From Euryarchaeota archaeon UBA103 (GTDB lineage Archaea; Thermoplasmatota; Poseidoniia; Poseidoniales; Thalassarchaeaceae): a stretch of 54,269 nt of DNA. Positions 9,347 through 17,749 of this stretch are shown here, piece after piece. The DNA lies in the NCBI GenBank assembly GCA_002506825.1, contig DAYH01000027.1, forward strand, positions 1 to 54,269, written 5' to 3'. Position numbers and translations under genes: made by a program. The stretch's first letter is position 1. Each line of letters opens with the position of its first letter. The notes under the pieces were generated by a model that saw nothing but the letters and a program-made list of their open reading frames with translations, was not told where the DNA came from and ran no database searches.

Positions 9347-10477
9347 CTACCATCCATGAGTCTTCCCAGCACCTCGGTGACCAATTATTCGAGGGCTCCC
9401 CCAAGGAATTCCATTCTCGTGATCCCGATTCCAACTTTCTTCGGAACCTTCCCAAAGCATCCTTCTCCCTTGCTCGGAGATGATCTCGGACTTTCTTTTA
9501 CTGCTCAATTCTGACCAGCTAGGAAGGTTGTCACCGGCCTCTTTGATCAAATCAGTCCTTTCTCCAACTGTTGATGAGCTCAGACGATCCATCCATTCGG
9601 CATCAAGTGGCTGGCTCGCCGGCCTCGGCCATCTGAAACTACCGTCTGGCTTCGAAACAACATCAGGATTCATGTGGTCCGAGACAATTGAAACTCCTGC
9701 TCTGATAAGGGAGTCCTCAAGCTCTAAAGGTCCAGGCCAGACAAAAACTCCCATCCCTCTCAGGGAATTGTGTAATCTCTGAAGTCCCTTGCCCTTCAGT
9801 CCCACAGAGGGACCGAGTCTACTGTACCTTTCCCAGCCCTTCAGATATTCCAATGCCATCCCGATTGAATCCATCCCTTCGGATCTGAACTTTCTGGCTA
9901 TGTGTGGGACCGAAGTCATGATGAATTGAGGCATTGCAAAAGCCCTCTTAATCCTCCAGTATCTCCCCCAGGGGCGTATTCTTGGGACGAGCTGAGTTAC
10001 TGAAATCTCAAACCCAACACTCTTCGAAACGCTGCCTATTCTAGGGGAAAAACTGGATACAATAGTAGATCTAGATGGTAAATCAAGATCATCCGTCATA
10101 TGTCCAATAGTCTCCAATATCGATGCAAGGTGACTATCGTCCTCCTTGCCAACTACTGGATGCGGCATTTTGATCTCTATATCGATAGTCTTACTTCCAG
10201 ATCTCCACAGTTCCAGAAATTCTTGATCCTCTATCATCTCTCTAAATGTCAGTACTCCCCGCTTTCGCAGATCATCAGTATAGATGTTCTCAATACACCT
10301 AGGCTTTATTGAACCGGAGCCGGGAAGAAATTCATCATGAAAAATCACAAGCTCCCCATCAGCATCAATCCTTATGTCAAACTCTATCCCATCAGCAAAA
10401 GCCATCCCATGTTTGAGGGCGGACAAAGAATTTTCAGAAGGCTGACTCCACATGCGACTACTAATCTTCCCGGACAT
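9347..10477 (-). CDS. Glycerophosphodiester phosphodiesterase family protein, apparently circularly permuted
   Basis: The family hydrolyses glycerophosphodiesters with a metal-dependent TIM barrel. A normal GDPD starts with H-R-G-A, then P-E-N-T, E-x-D and H-D. Here the protein starts at the second motif: PSENSLSAL at residues 13-21, EFD at 32-34 and FHDE at 46-49. It then continues through IDIEIKMP, IVSSFSP and the late-barrel segment GVSIVSDHMNP. The missing first strand, IIGHRGAGKT, is found at residues 364-373 of 376, after a roughly 90-residue linker. An in-frame TAG lies 11 codons upstream of the ATG and no HRG is encoded before it. Downstream, only three residues follow HRGAGKT before the stop, so a second copy cannot continue. 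The simplest reading is circular permutation inside the loop after the first strand. Substrate unknown; no signal peptide seen. Confidence 0.8.
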   Translation of the reverse strand: MSGKISSRMWSQPSENSLSALKHGMAFADGIEFDIRIDADGELVIFHDEFLPGSGSIKPRCIENIYTDDLRKRGVLTFREMIEDQEFLELWRSGSKTIDIEIKMPHPVVGKEDDSHLASILETIGHMTDDLDLPSRSTIVSSFSPRIGSVSKSVGFEISVTQLVPRIRPWGRYWRIKRAFAMPQFIMTSVPHIARKFRSEGMDSIGMALEYLKGWERYSRLGPSVGLKGKGLQRLHNSLRGMGVFVWPGPLELEDSLIRAGVSIVSDHMNPDVVSKPDGSFRWPRPASQPLDAEWMDRLSSSTVGERTDLIKEAGDNLPSWSELSSKRKSEIISEQGRRMLWEGSEESWNRDHENGIPWGSPRIIGHRGAGKTHGW

Positions 10478-10563
10478 AAGGAGGCAATTAATGCAATCTG
10501 AGAAAAACTAGAGACGTGGCAATACTCATTACCTCTCCGCCTCTACGGGACTTAGGTATTGTC

Positions 10564-12339
10564 ATGTCAGAAGCAGAATTGGACCGCGCGTCCGACCCAT
10601 TGGAAGTGCGTGGATATTGTATGTATGATTGGGGAAAGTCAGCGTTTGAGACCAGTGTCGTCTCTGCTATTTTCCCAACCTGGTTTGCGTTTCTATTCTT
10701 GGAGGCCAACGGACTGAACACCACTATTGCAGGCATTACTATGGAAGGGGACGCATTAATCGCGTACCTAGTAGCACTAGGAACTTGGGCTGTAGCAATA
10801 GTCGCACCTGCATTGGGGGTAATAGCAGATTACAAGCCTGTGAAGATGACTTGGCTCAGAACACTGACCTACGTAGGTGCCGGAGCGACATTCATGTTAG
10901 GATTCGATTTCCTATTGCCTGGAAATGAGTGGATATGGCTCTTAATCTTCTACTTCATAGCAAATATCGGCCTCAACGCGGCCGGAGTCTTCTACAATGC
11001 GTTACTCCCCCATCTTGGGACCGATGATGAGATGGATGATATTTCGAACAGGGCTTATGCATATGGTTATCTCGGTGGCGGCCTTCTACTTGTGGTACAT
11101 CTGGGACTAGTTCTGGGAATTGGAGGGGATGCTGTTATCCGATTCTGCCTAGCTTCTTCAGGAGTATGGTGGTTCGGTTTCGCACTTATCACTTTCAAGT
11201 ACGTACCAGAGCCCCCTATGGAGAATGATAGGCAAGTTCCAACCATCAGGGAAGCCTACTCGCAAGTCTGGACGACACTAAAGGAGTACAATAAATTCAG
11301 GACACTATTCATCTATATGCTGGCATACTTCTTCTTCATAGATGCGATCAACACCGTATGGGCGGTCGGACCAATATTTGGTGCCGTCGTTCTAGGAGTC
11401 TCAACCATTGAATTAATGATTACTATAGTTTTAATCCAGTTCGTCGCCTGGCCGTGTGCACTACTTTTCACAAAGTTAGCCAATGCGTGGGGCACCAAGA
11501 AAGCTCTAAACGCGTCTCTAATTGGGTGGCTGGTCCTGAGCTTTGCAATTCTTGGTTTTGCGCCATTGGAACTCGACTCTCACGATGAGTTTGAGGTAAT
11601 GTATGATTGGGATGAAGAATCCCAGTCTTACCAGGTGCATGTCAATTACGATGCCAGCGAGATAGCACAGAAGCTGGACTTCCAAGATGATGAGTTTGAT
11701 GAGCAGAAGTGGGCCAGCGATTTCTCTGAAATGCTGCCTGTAGAGTTTGAAGAGAAGACAGGGACATTCAAATGGGCATATGGCGAATCATCCGATGATA
11801 AGCTACTCTTCCCAGTTGTGGGTGACGTTTCTACAATCTTGGCCTCAATAACGGACTCAAGATTCAGTATCAGCGTTTCAGGAGGGCCCCAAGATGCCTC
11901 ATCCAATGTCGGCGTTGATCATCCTACGAGTTTGGGCGACGGAGCACTAGATGCAATTCCAGAAACAGTAAGGAAACACGTTTGGGAACCACTGGGTATA
12001 GCTATTGGAATGCAATTCATGATACTAGGCATGATGATTGGCACTCTATTTGGAGGTTCCCAAGGATTGTCAAGGAGTATCTTTGGACAGATGATCCCGG
12101 AGACGAGGAGCACGGAGTTCTTCGGATTCTTCGGATTCTTCGGAAAGGTCGCCGCCGCTGTAGGGCCACTACTCTATGCGTCCATGACAGTAATGTTCGA
12201 TAGCAGGGTAGGCGTACTCAGTATCGCAGTACTAATCGCTATTGGCGTGTTACTCATGAGGTATGTGGATATCGAACAGGGTCGTGCTGACGCAAGGGCT
12301 GAAGACGCCAGGAATCGTGGAATATCTACTGATTCCTAG
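10564..12339 (+). CDS. MFS transporter, UMF1/Atg22-like family
   Basis: Multi-spanning permease of about 591 residues. The start region YDWGKSAFETSVVSAIFPTWF matches the UMF1/Atg22 hallmark (YDWANSAY...IFPxYF), and about twelve hydrophobic segments follow. Between the seventh and later membrane segments, roughly residues 337-475, there is a soluble insertion of about 140 residues rich in Asp, Glu and Ser; I do not recognise it, and it should lie on one side of the membrane as a folded domain. I chose ATG 10564; a GTG at 10516 would add 16 residues. Eukaryotic Atg22 exports amino acids from vacuoles, but prokaryotic substrates of this family are not established. The 3' end overlaps convergent tatC by 14 bp. 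Confidence 0.85.
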   Translation: MSEAELDRASDPLEVRGYCMYDWGKSAFETSVVSAIFPTWFAFLFLEANGLNTTIAGITMEGDALIAYLVALGTWAVAIVAPALGVIADYKPVKMTWLRTLTYVGAGATFMLGFDFLLPGNEWIWLLIFYFIANIGLNAAGVFYNALLPHLGTDDEMDDISNRAYAYGYLGGGLLLVVHLGLVLGIGGDAVIRFCLASSGVWWFGFALITFKYVPEPPMENDRQVPTIREAYSQVWTTLKEYNKFRTLFIYMLAYFFFIDAINTVWAVGPIFGAVVLGVSTIELMITIVLIQFVAWPCALLFTKLANAWGTKKALNASLIGWLVLSFAILGFAPLELDSHDEFEVMYDWDEESQSYQVHVNYDASEIAQKLDFQDDEFDEQKWASDFSEMLPVEFEEKTGTFKWAYGESSDDKLLFPVVGDVSTILASITDSRFSISVSGGPQDASSNVGVDHPTSLGDGALDAIPETVRKHVWEPLGIAIGMQFMILGMMIGTLFGGSQGLSRSIFGQMIPETRSTEFFGFFGFFGKVAAAVGPLLYASMTVMFDSRVGVLSIAVLIAIGVLLMRYVDIEQGRADARAEDARNRGISTDS

Positions 12340-13108
12340 TCAAGCTGTCAAGTATTAGTGCCAGTTCTATTAGAACTAGGATAGGACCAGCCACTAGGAA
12401 CATCGATAATGGATCCGGAGGGGATAGAAACGCTCCAAAAGACATGCCAAGGAACCATAGCACTCCCCTGTTCCTCTTGATGCCATCATTGCTGACAACC
12501 CCGTACCTGAGAAGTAGCAGTATGACAATCGGAACCTGAAACCCGAAAATTGATGCGAAGTAAAGGCCACTGACGAAACCGACCCATGATTGCAATTGCC
12601 AAGTAGAACTAAGATTAGCAGAAGAAGCGTCTTCGGAGAGGTATTCAAGAAGTAGGGGGATCAATACCTCATGCGAGTATATGGCTCCAATGCAGGCAAG
12701 AGCCAAAGCCGAAATTAAAACTAATATGAAGCCCCCAAATCTATTTGCTCCTTTGATTTCAGACCTCTTAGCACCGGCAAAAATCTTCCTACCATTCCAA
12801 GATAAGTCGCAAATGAGGAAAAATCCAGACATGATCGCACCTATCTGGGCCCCAATCCTCAATCTTAGAAGAACCGCCTCCATCGGATGTAGAATTATCA
12901 CTTCAACGTCATCGGGCCTGTAAGAAGAGGAATCCAGAAGCATCTCTATCACTCTGCCAGCAAGTGGATATCCTCCAACGAAACCCACTCCAAAAATAGC
13001 TACCAAGAGTAAGATCCTACCTCTTAGGTGGCCTATCAGGCCCCTAAGCTCGGCGCGAGGAAGTAGATCTCCCGTACCGGCCTCCATGTTAGCGCGTGAG
13101 GGTTTCAT
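12326..13108 (-). CDS. tatC: Sec-independent protein translocase subunit TatC
   Basis: Membrane core and signal-peptide receptor of the twin-arginine translocase, which exports folded proteins. The 260-residue product has the TatC order: an N-terminal HLRGRIL segment (family HLxELRxR), PMEAVLLRLRIG where the family has P-x-E-x-F...K, the membrane helix with FGFQVPIVILLLL, and the cytoplasmic loop plus SPPDPLSMFLVAGPILVLIE, the strongest family signature (TPPDP). About six membrane helices can be drawn. It lies 15 bp downstream of drg on the same strand. No tatA gene is visible nearby. An internal ATG at codon 8 is an alternative start. Confidence 0.9.
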   Translation of the reverse strand: MKPSRANMEAGTGDLLPRAELRGLIGHLRGRILLLVAIFGVGFVGGYPLAGRVIEMLLDSSSYRPDDVEVIILHPMEAVLLRLRIGAQIGAIMSGFFLICDLSWNGRKIFAGAKRSEIKGANRFGGFILVLISALALACIGAIYSHEVLIPLLLEYLSEDASSANLSSTWQLQSWVGFVSGLYFASIFGFQVPIVILLLLRYGVVSNDGIKRNRGVLWFLGMSFGAFLSPPDPLSMFLVAGPILVLIELALILDSLTRNQ

Positions 13109-13123
13109 AGGTCAATACATCGC

Positions 13124-14242
13124 CTAGGCCTTCCTGAGAATAATGGTTAGGATGTCCCCATCGGATAGCCGATGATCTAGCCCCACTCTCTGCCAATCGA
13201 ATTTCGCACTAGGGCCCTTGACCCTGGCATATCTGAATTTCCTGACGAAATCTCTGTGCAGTTTTGCACACACGTCCCTTACAGTTGACGTGTCTTTAAC
13301 GATAAGGGGCTCAATCATATCCGCTTCTTGGCCTTGAGGCTTCAGAAAAATCGACATAAAGTGAAGATTATCGAAGATGAAGTCCTTCATATTTTCAATT
13401 CCCTCTCCAGTCTTAGCCGAGACCTCCAGAATCGGCCACCCATCAGGTAGCATTTTTCTAGTTCTCTCGAGATCATCTTCTGTAGCTAGATCAATTTTAT
13501 TGACGACAACTACGGCTCTGTTGTAGATTCTATTTCCCGCCAAAGTATCCACAATATGATCGTCCGTGACGTCCGTTCGAAGTGTGACAGTAGCAGAAAC
13601 GATCCCAAAGCTACGAATTATTCCTTGGATTTCTTCATCTGAAAGATTAGTCTGTTTAACTGTGGATCTGACTATTATCCCCCCTCTTTTCGTTCTGGTT
13701 ATGAAAACTTGTGGTTCAGATTGGTTCAATCTCATTCCTGCCATCCACAACTCTCTATCTAGGATGTCGAAGTGAGACTCTTGAAACGGATCAACAACGT
13801 AAAGCACCATATCAGAACCCCTGATTACATTGAGTATTTCCCTGCCTCTCCCCTTCCCCTCGGAGGCCCCTTTGATCAGACCAGGAAGGTCCAGAATCTG
13901 TATCTTGGCCCCTCTGTGATCAAGGACCCCCGGGATGCAAGTCAGAGTTGTGAAAGCGAACTCACCGGTCTCCGAGTCAGCACCAGTAAGTTGAGAGATG
14001 AGGCTAGACTTACCTACGCTAGGGAATCCTACCAGTGAAACCGAGGCATCTCCAGACTTCTTGACTTCAAAACCAGCGCTCGATCCACTCTTCTTCGCAT
14101 GAGCTACTGCCTTCTCCTTCCTCTCTTTCAATGAAGCAATCTTAGCTTTTAATCGACCGATATGGCCCTGGGTGGCCTTGTTATACTTGGTCTTGGAGAT
14201 TTCCTCCTCCAATGACTTAATCTGCTCTTCTATAGTCGCCAA
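13124..14242 (-). CDS. DRG-family GTPase (OBG-like, TGS domain)
   Basis: Archaeal relative of the developmentally regulated GTP-binding proteins (Rbg/DRG), translation-associated GTPases. The 372-residue product has the N-terminal helical region ATIEEQIKSLEEEI and HIGRLKAKIA, G1 GFPSVGKSS, G2/Walker B region with ILDLPGLIKGA, G4 NKID and a C-terminal TGS domain of about 65 residues (LIVKDTSTVRDVC...). Archaeal homologues begin exactly at ATIEEQI, so I place the start at TTG 14242, which is preceded by a GGAGGGTGG Shine-Dalgarno-like stretch. Reading further upstream to an ATG at 14338 would add 32 residues of unlikely sequence and collide with the divergent gene. All GTPase motifs look intact. 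Confidence 0.93.
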   Translation of the reverse strand: MATIEEQIKSLEEEISKTKYNKATQGHIGRLKAKIASLKERKEKAVAHAKKSGSSAGFEVKKSGDASVSLVGFPSVGKSSLISQLTGADSETGEFAFTTLTCIPGVLDHRGAKIQILDLPGLIKGASEGKGRGREILNVIRGSDMVLYVVDPFQESHFDILDRELWMAGMRLNQSEPQVFITRTKRGGIIVRSTVKQTNLSDEEIQGIIRSFGIVSATVTLRTDVTDDHIVDTLAGNRIYNRAVVVVNKIDLATEDDLERTRKMLPDGWPILEVSAKTGEGIENMKDFIFDNLHFMSIFLKPQGQEADMIEPLIVKDTSTVRDVCAKLHRDFVRKFRYARVKGPSAKFDWQRVGLDHRLSDGDILTIILRKA

Positions 14243-14336
14243 GTCACCACCCTCCAAGGTATTATTCGTGCTACGCAAGGACCAACTTATTGAATTCGGT
14301 GGAGAAAATTGCCCATAGTCGTGCGAGCGAGGGTTC

Positions 14337-15047
14337 ATGCCACATTACCGATTGGTAATGCCACGGATACATATGCCAGACGTCATACTGTCTTTGATTG
14401 ACTCCAAATCACTAGATTCAATCCTATCCTTGCCAGTCGGTTCAATAGTTGAGGGGATGGAGAAAATGTCACTAAGGGGCACAAGACCAGAATACATAGG
14501 GATCGACTCAAGGCAGTTTGATGTTGATCTAGAGGGAGAGATACTGGAGTGGCTTGATAATGTTGGAGAAATTGATCTTGACTCTATACTGGAAAAACAA
14601 GACATCCCCATTGAGAAGAAAACAGAGCTCTTGCTATTACTATGCCATTGGTCATCATTAGGGGAATGGAGATGCTGGGATGCTAGACTTTTCCTATATG
14701 TGGAACCCAGTCTTGATTCCAGTGTCAGGAGCACAGAAGTATTCCTAATGCCGAGAGTGTGGGATGAATTCAAGAATGCTATTTCATCTTTGGATAGGGC
14801 TACTTTCATCGAATCAGTGGTAATCGATTGGATGACTAGGAGGGAGAATCTTGGAGAGACGATGGACCCATCATCCGATCCTAGGATCCTTCCAACTATG
14901 GAATCTCATCAGAAATTTTCAGGGGGACTTTTTGATATAATCGAGAAATCTAGGATACAGAGCTCTCCAATACTACTGGGAAGAGAGTATCTAGAGGCTA
15001 GATCATGGCACCTGGGAGAGGAAAGATTGGAGAAAATAATCGGGTGA
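14337..15047 (+). CDS. Conserved-looking protein of unknown function
   Basis: A 236-residue soluble protein without a signal peptide or membrane segment. It is rich in Asp, Glu, Ser and Ile and appears mainly helical. I recognise no motif. Two internal methionines at codons 8 and 13 are alternative starts. It is divergent from drg and ends 4 bp before nadM on the same strand, so it is probably co-transcribed with that NAD-synthesis gene. It may be lineage-specific. Confidence 0.7.
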   Translation: MPHYRLVMPRIHMPDVILSLIDSKSLDSILSLPVGSIVEGMEKMSLRGTRPEYIGIDSRQFDVDLEGEILEWLDNVGEIDLDSILEKQDIPIEKKTELLLLLCHWSSLGEWRCWDARLFLYVEPSLDSSVRSTEVFLMPRVWDEFKNAISSLDRATFIESVVIDWMTRRENLGETMDPSSDPRILPTMESHQKFSGGLFDIIEKSRIQSSPILLGREYLEARSWHLGEERLEKIIG

Positions 15048-15051
15048 TTTT

Positions 15052-15669
15052 ATGTTCGAATTACAAATTTTTCCAGAACCTCCTTCTGAACCCCCCGTTC
15101 CGGGAGTAGTCATTCTTGGGAGATTCCAGCCATTTCACAGAGGTCATGCGTATATGTTGGAATTCGCAGAAACATGGAGGCTGGATAATTGCCCCGAGCT
15201 TCCATTGATTATTGCAATTGGCTCTGCTAACCGGCCAGAGAGCCTCAGGAACCCATGGAGCCATGAAGAGCGCAGTGATATGATCAGTCACTGGATAGAA
15301 TCCAATGATTTCGAGACTACTCCGAGTATTATCTCAATACCTGACATTGACGATCCACCAAACTGGGTCTCGCATGCAGAATTATATCATGGTGAAGCTG
15401 GAGTTTTCCTCTCTAGTGATGATGCTTCTTTGGAACTCTATTCCAACTCTAAATGGAGAGTGGTGAAGATTCCAATGGAGGAAAGGGATAGATTCGAAGG
15501 TTGGAGGGTTAGGGAAACGGCAAGGATGATGTCTACGATAGAAAATGAGGACGCAGTTTCAGAGGTGCTCTCGCCAACCATGCCAAGATCTGTTGTGGCT
15601 TTCATGATTGAGAACGGTTATTTGAGGAGGCTCGCATTCCTTGGAGAGGGTGGCGAACCAGTTGGATAA
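15052..15669 (+). CDS. nadM: Nicotinamide-nucleotide adenylyltransferase (archaeal NadM type)
   Basis: Transfers AMP from ATP to nicotinamide mononucleotide to make NAD. The 205-residue protein shows GRFQPFHRGH (residues 20-29), the nucleotidyltransferase HxGH-type motif in archaeal NadM form, and IGSANRPESLRNPWSHEERSDMI, cut here to its key parts IGSA and NPWSHEER, matching the family's IGSAxxxxxxxNPFTxGER. The usual late ISGTEIR motif is less clear; FEGWRVRETA at about residues 148-157 occupies its place, with the Arg retained. There is a 30-residue C-terminal addition relative to Methanocaldococcus NadM. Together with nadB at 2-3.6 kb the window holds the first and a last step of NAD synthesis. 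It ends immediately before a convergent lipoprotein gene. Confidence 0.88.
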   Translation: MFELQIFPEPPSEPPVPGVVILGRFQPFHRGHAYMLEFAETWRLDNCPELPLIIAIGSANRPESLRNPWSHEERSDMISHWIESNDFETTPSIISIPDIDDPPNWVSHAELYHGEAGVFLSSDDASLELYSNSKWRVVKIPMEERDRFEGWRVRETARMMSTIENEDAVSEVLSPTMPRSVVAFMIENGYLRRLAFLGEGGEPVG

Positions 15670-17709
15670 TCACCAATCTCCCTCAAAAGTACATGAAGGA
15701 TCGCAGTAATCAACTAGGACTCCAGAGATTAAGTATCCATATGCCATCATCTTGGCCTCTGGGACCTCAAGAACCAGATTATGAGCCAGAGAGTGATGCC
15801 ACATTGGCCCATTGGTGTTTCCGGTTGGAAGGGCTGGGAAATCTCCATCGAAGTAGGCCGCAGATGATCCTTGAATTGGCCCATCAACAACATCAACTCC
15901 AAACGGATGGTAAGCAGATCCGGTTACTACGGGGACGTTTCCAGTTCTCACAGCTCTGTCAGCAGAAAGGGTGGTAACTTGTGCATCCATCATTGAAGTT
16001 AGATAGAACATATCGAAAGGCTCCAGGATATCTCCATAGCCAGTTTCTCTGAAGGGGAGGTATGTCTCCCCATCTGTGGAATCCCAAATCGATTGTAATA
16101 GGGCAATGGAAATAGCACGATCCATCCTCGAAGGGAGTGAGATTTCACTTGAGAGAAGCTCGAAGAATTGTCCTGGGAATTCATCTGAGCCATAGTGAGT
16201 AGACCTCTCCACTTGATGCGTGAATGAGGTTCCACCAACCCAAAGAACTCCCCATTCTAGCTCTGGTACAAAGGCTAGCAACGAGGGCCCCCTAAGCCCT
16301 CCAAGCGATATTCCGATGTAATTGACAGTATCAGCGTCAATCATATTCGTTCCATTGTGCTTGAACTGCTCAATATCAGAGCAAATACCGGTTATCGTTC
16401 TTACCATGGAGATGTGATTTATTACTGCCTGCATCTGCCTTTCCTGTTGGTACTGGAACTCTTTCAAATCCATCAACGCGAAAGTCATGGCATCCAGATC
16501 TCCATCTGAGCTCCAACCCTTGAAATCAGTCGCAATCACGACAGTTTGGTATTCGTTAGCAATTGATCTGGCATTCATTGCATATGAATCTCCGTCCCCG
16601 AAAAGACCATGCCCAAATACGGTCAAAGGTCCTGACGTATTATTCTCAGCTAGTGAGAGTGGGATTAGCATTGTGAAGTCTATCTCTCTGTTTTCAACGA
16701 ATTCCGGATCTCCAGAAACATTCCTCATCAATGGAGACCTCGCGAACTCATTTTCCATGTAGTGGGGCGTAGTAATCGTACCTCTGATCAATCTCAGAGA
16801 AGTCCCGTCATTTCCGAAGTCTTCCTCTACCTCTGAGATTTGACAGCCAATTCCATCATCTCCCAATCTCTGCTCAGTATCGTCCCTCATGATTAGTATG
16901 TCCTCCAGAATCGACTCAGTTGAAGCTGTGTGGAACCACCATGCTGATTGCAAAGAGCTCCTTTCGAAACCCGCGGCCTCCAGCTTATCGAAGACATTCT
17001 CATACTTTTCTCGCTGGTTCTCGATGCCCTCCGAGTCAGTTCCAATATCGTCCCTTAGGGCTCTGAATCCATCTGCTGGCTCTATGTCTCCTCCTCCTTC
17101 GCTTACCAGGCCCCTGAATCCGACTGCATATGAGGCATCATGATCCAAGCCCTCGATTGTCCTTAGGAATAGAATAGTTTCCTCTTCTTGTTGCGCGCGC
17201 GCATCCAACTCTATCCAGTGATGGATCTTCTCTCCAGTGTCCATATTAAGCAGAACACTGCCATGCCCATCCATAGTAGATATTCCAATATCAAATTGTG
17301 AAGCCATTGCAGTAATATTGGGAACTTCGTCGAATGCAGTGAAGATTTGTGTCGAGGGACTGAATCCGTCCAGCCTATCAAGAATTACCATATTGTCACT
17401 GACTGAGGATTGGGTATCTGGAATGGCTAGGCCGTCAATACTTAGGCTATATCCGGTAGTCTGAGACTCGTCGCTTTCCAAGAAGGCGCCTGATGGGAAC
17501 GGAAGCATGCAGTGGATTTGATTGGTCTCATCGCAAAAATCACTACCTCCAACTTCTAATATATCATCTACCGGTGAGACTATCTCTTCATTTTCCACTA
17601 CTTCCTCGCCTGACTCAAGAATATCTTCGCCAGACTCACTTGTGCAACCAGCAAGTAGCATTGAACAAACAACAATAGTAGCGAGAATTTTCCTGCTAAC
17701 CAAATCCAT
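15670..17709 (-). CDS. Secreted lipoprotein with alpha/beta-hydrolase fold
   Basis: A 679-residue protein with an N-terminal signal peptide ending in the lipobox LAGC (Cys 22), so it is probably lipid-anchored outside the cell, followed by an acidic Glu/Ser linker. The C-terminal half reads as an alpha/beta hydrolase: an oxyanion-type strand LTVFGHGLFGDG, then VVIATDFKGW and the nucleophile elbow GISLGG (Ser near residue 467). A His near the end (NLVLEVPEA... preceded by HHSLAHN) could complete the triad. The length and large N-terminal domain resemble bacterial extracellular lipase-like proteins. It lies 40 bp downstream of the SGNH hydrolase gene on the same strand, so two secreted esterase-type enzymes are adjacent. 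Substrate unknown. Confidence 0.8.
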   Translation of the reverse strand: MDLVSRKILATIVVCSMLLAGCTSESGEDILESGEEVVENEEIVSPVDDILEVGGSDFCDETNQIHCMLPFPSGAFLESDESQTTGYSLSIDGLAIPDTQSSVSDNMVILDRLDGFSPSTQIFTAFDEVPNITAMASQFDIGISTMDGHGSVLLNMDTGEKIHHWIELDARAQQEEETILFLRTIEGLDHDASYAVGFRGLVSEGGGDIEPADGFRALRDDIGTDSEGIENQREKYENVFDKLEAAGFERSSLQSAWWFHTASTESILEDILIMRDDTEQRLGDDGIGCQISEVEEDFGNDGTSLRLIRGTITTPHYMENEFARSPLMRNVSGDPEFVENREIDFTMLIPLSLAENNTSGPLTVFGHGLFGDGDSYAMNARSIANEYQTVVIATDFKGWSSDGDLDAMTFALMDLKEFQYQQERQMQAVINHISMVRTITGICSDIEQFKHNGTNMIDADTVNYIGISLGGLRGPSLLAFVPELEWGVLWVGGTSFTHQVERSTHYGSDEFPGQFFELLSSEISLPSRMDRAISIALLQSIWDSTDGETYLPFRETGYGDILEPFDMFYLTSMMDAQVTTLSADRAVRTGNVPVVTGSAYHPFGVDVVDGPIQGSSAAYFDGDFPALPTGNTNGPMWHHSLAHNLVLEVPEAKMMAYGYLISGVLVDYCDPSCTFEGDW

Positions 17710-17749
17710 ACCCCTCGCAAAAGGGGTTATGATATGAATCCAGAGGATG

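Noticed and set aside
14243..14338. 32-codon N-terminal extension of the DRG GTPase
   Set aside because: The family N-terminus begins at the TTG at 14242 with a good Shine-Dalgarno; upstream codons would overlap the divergent gene's start.
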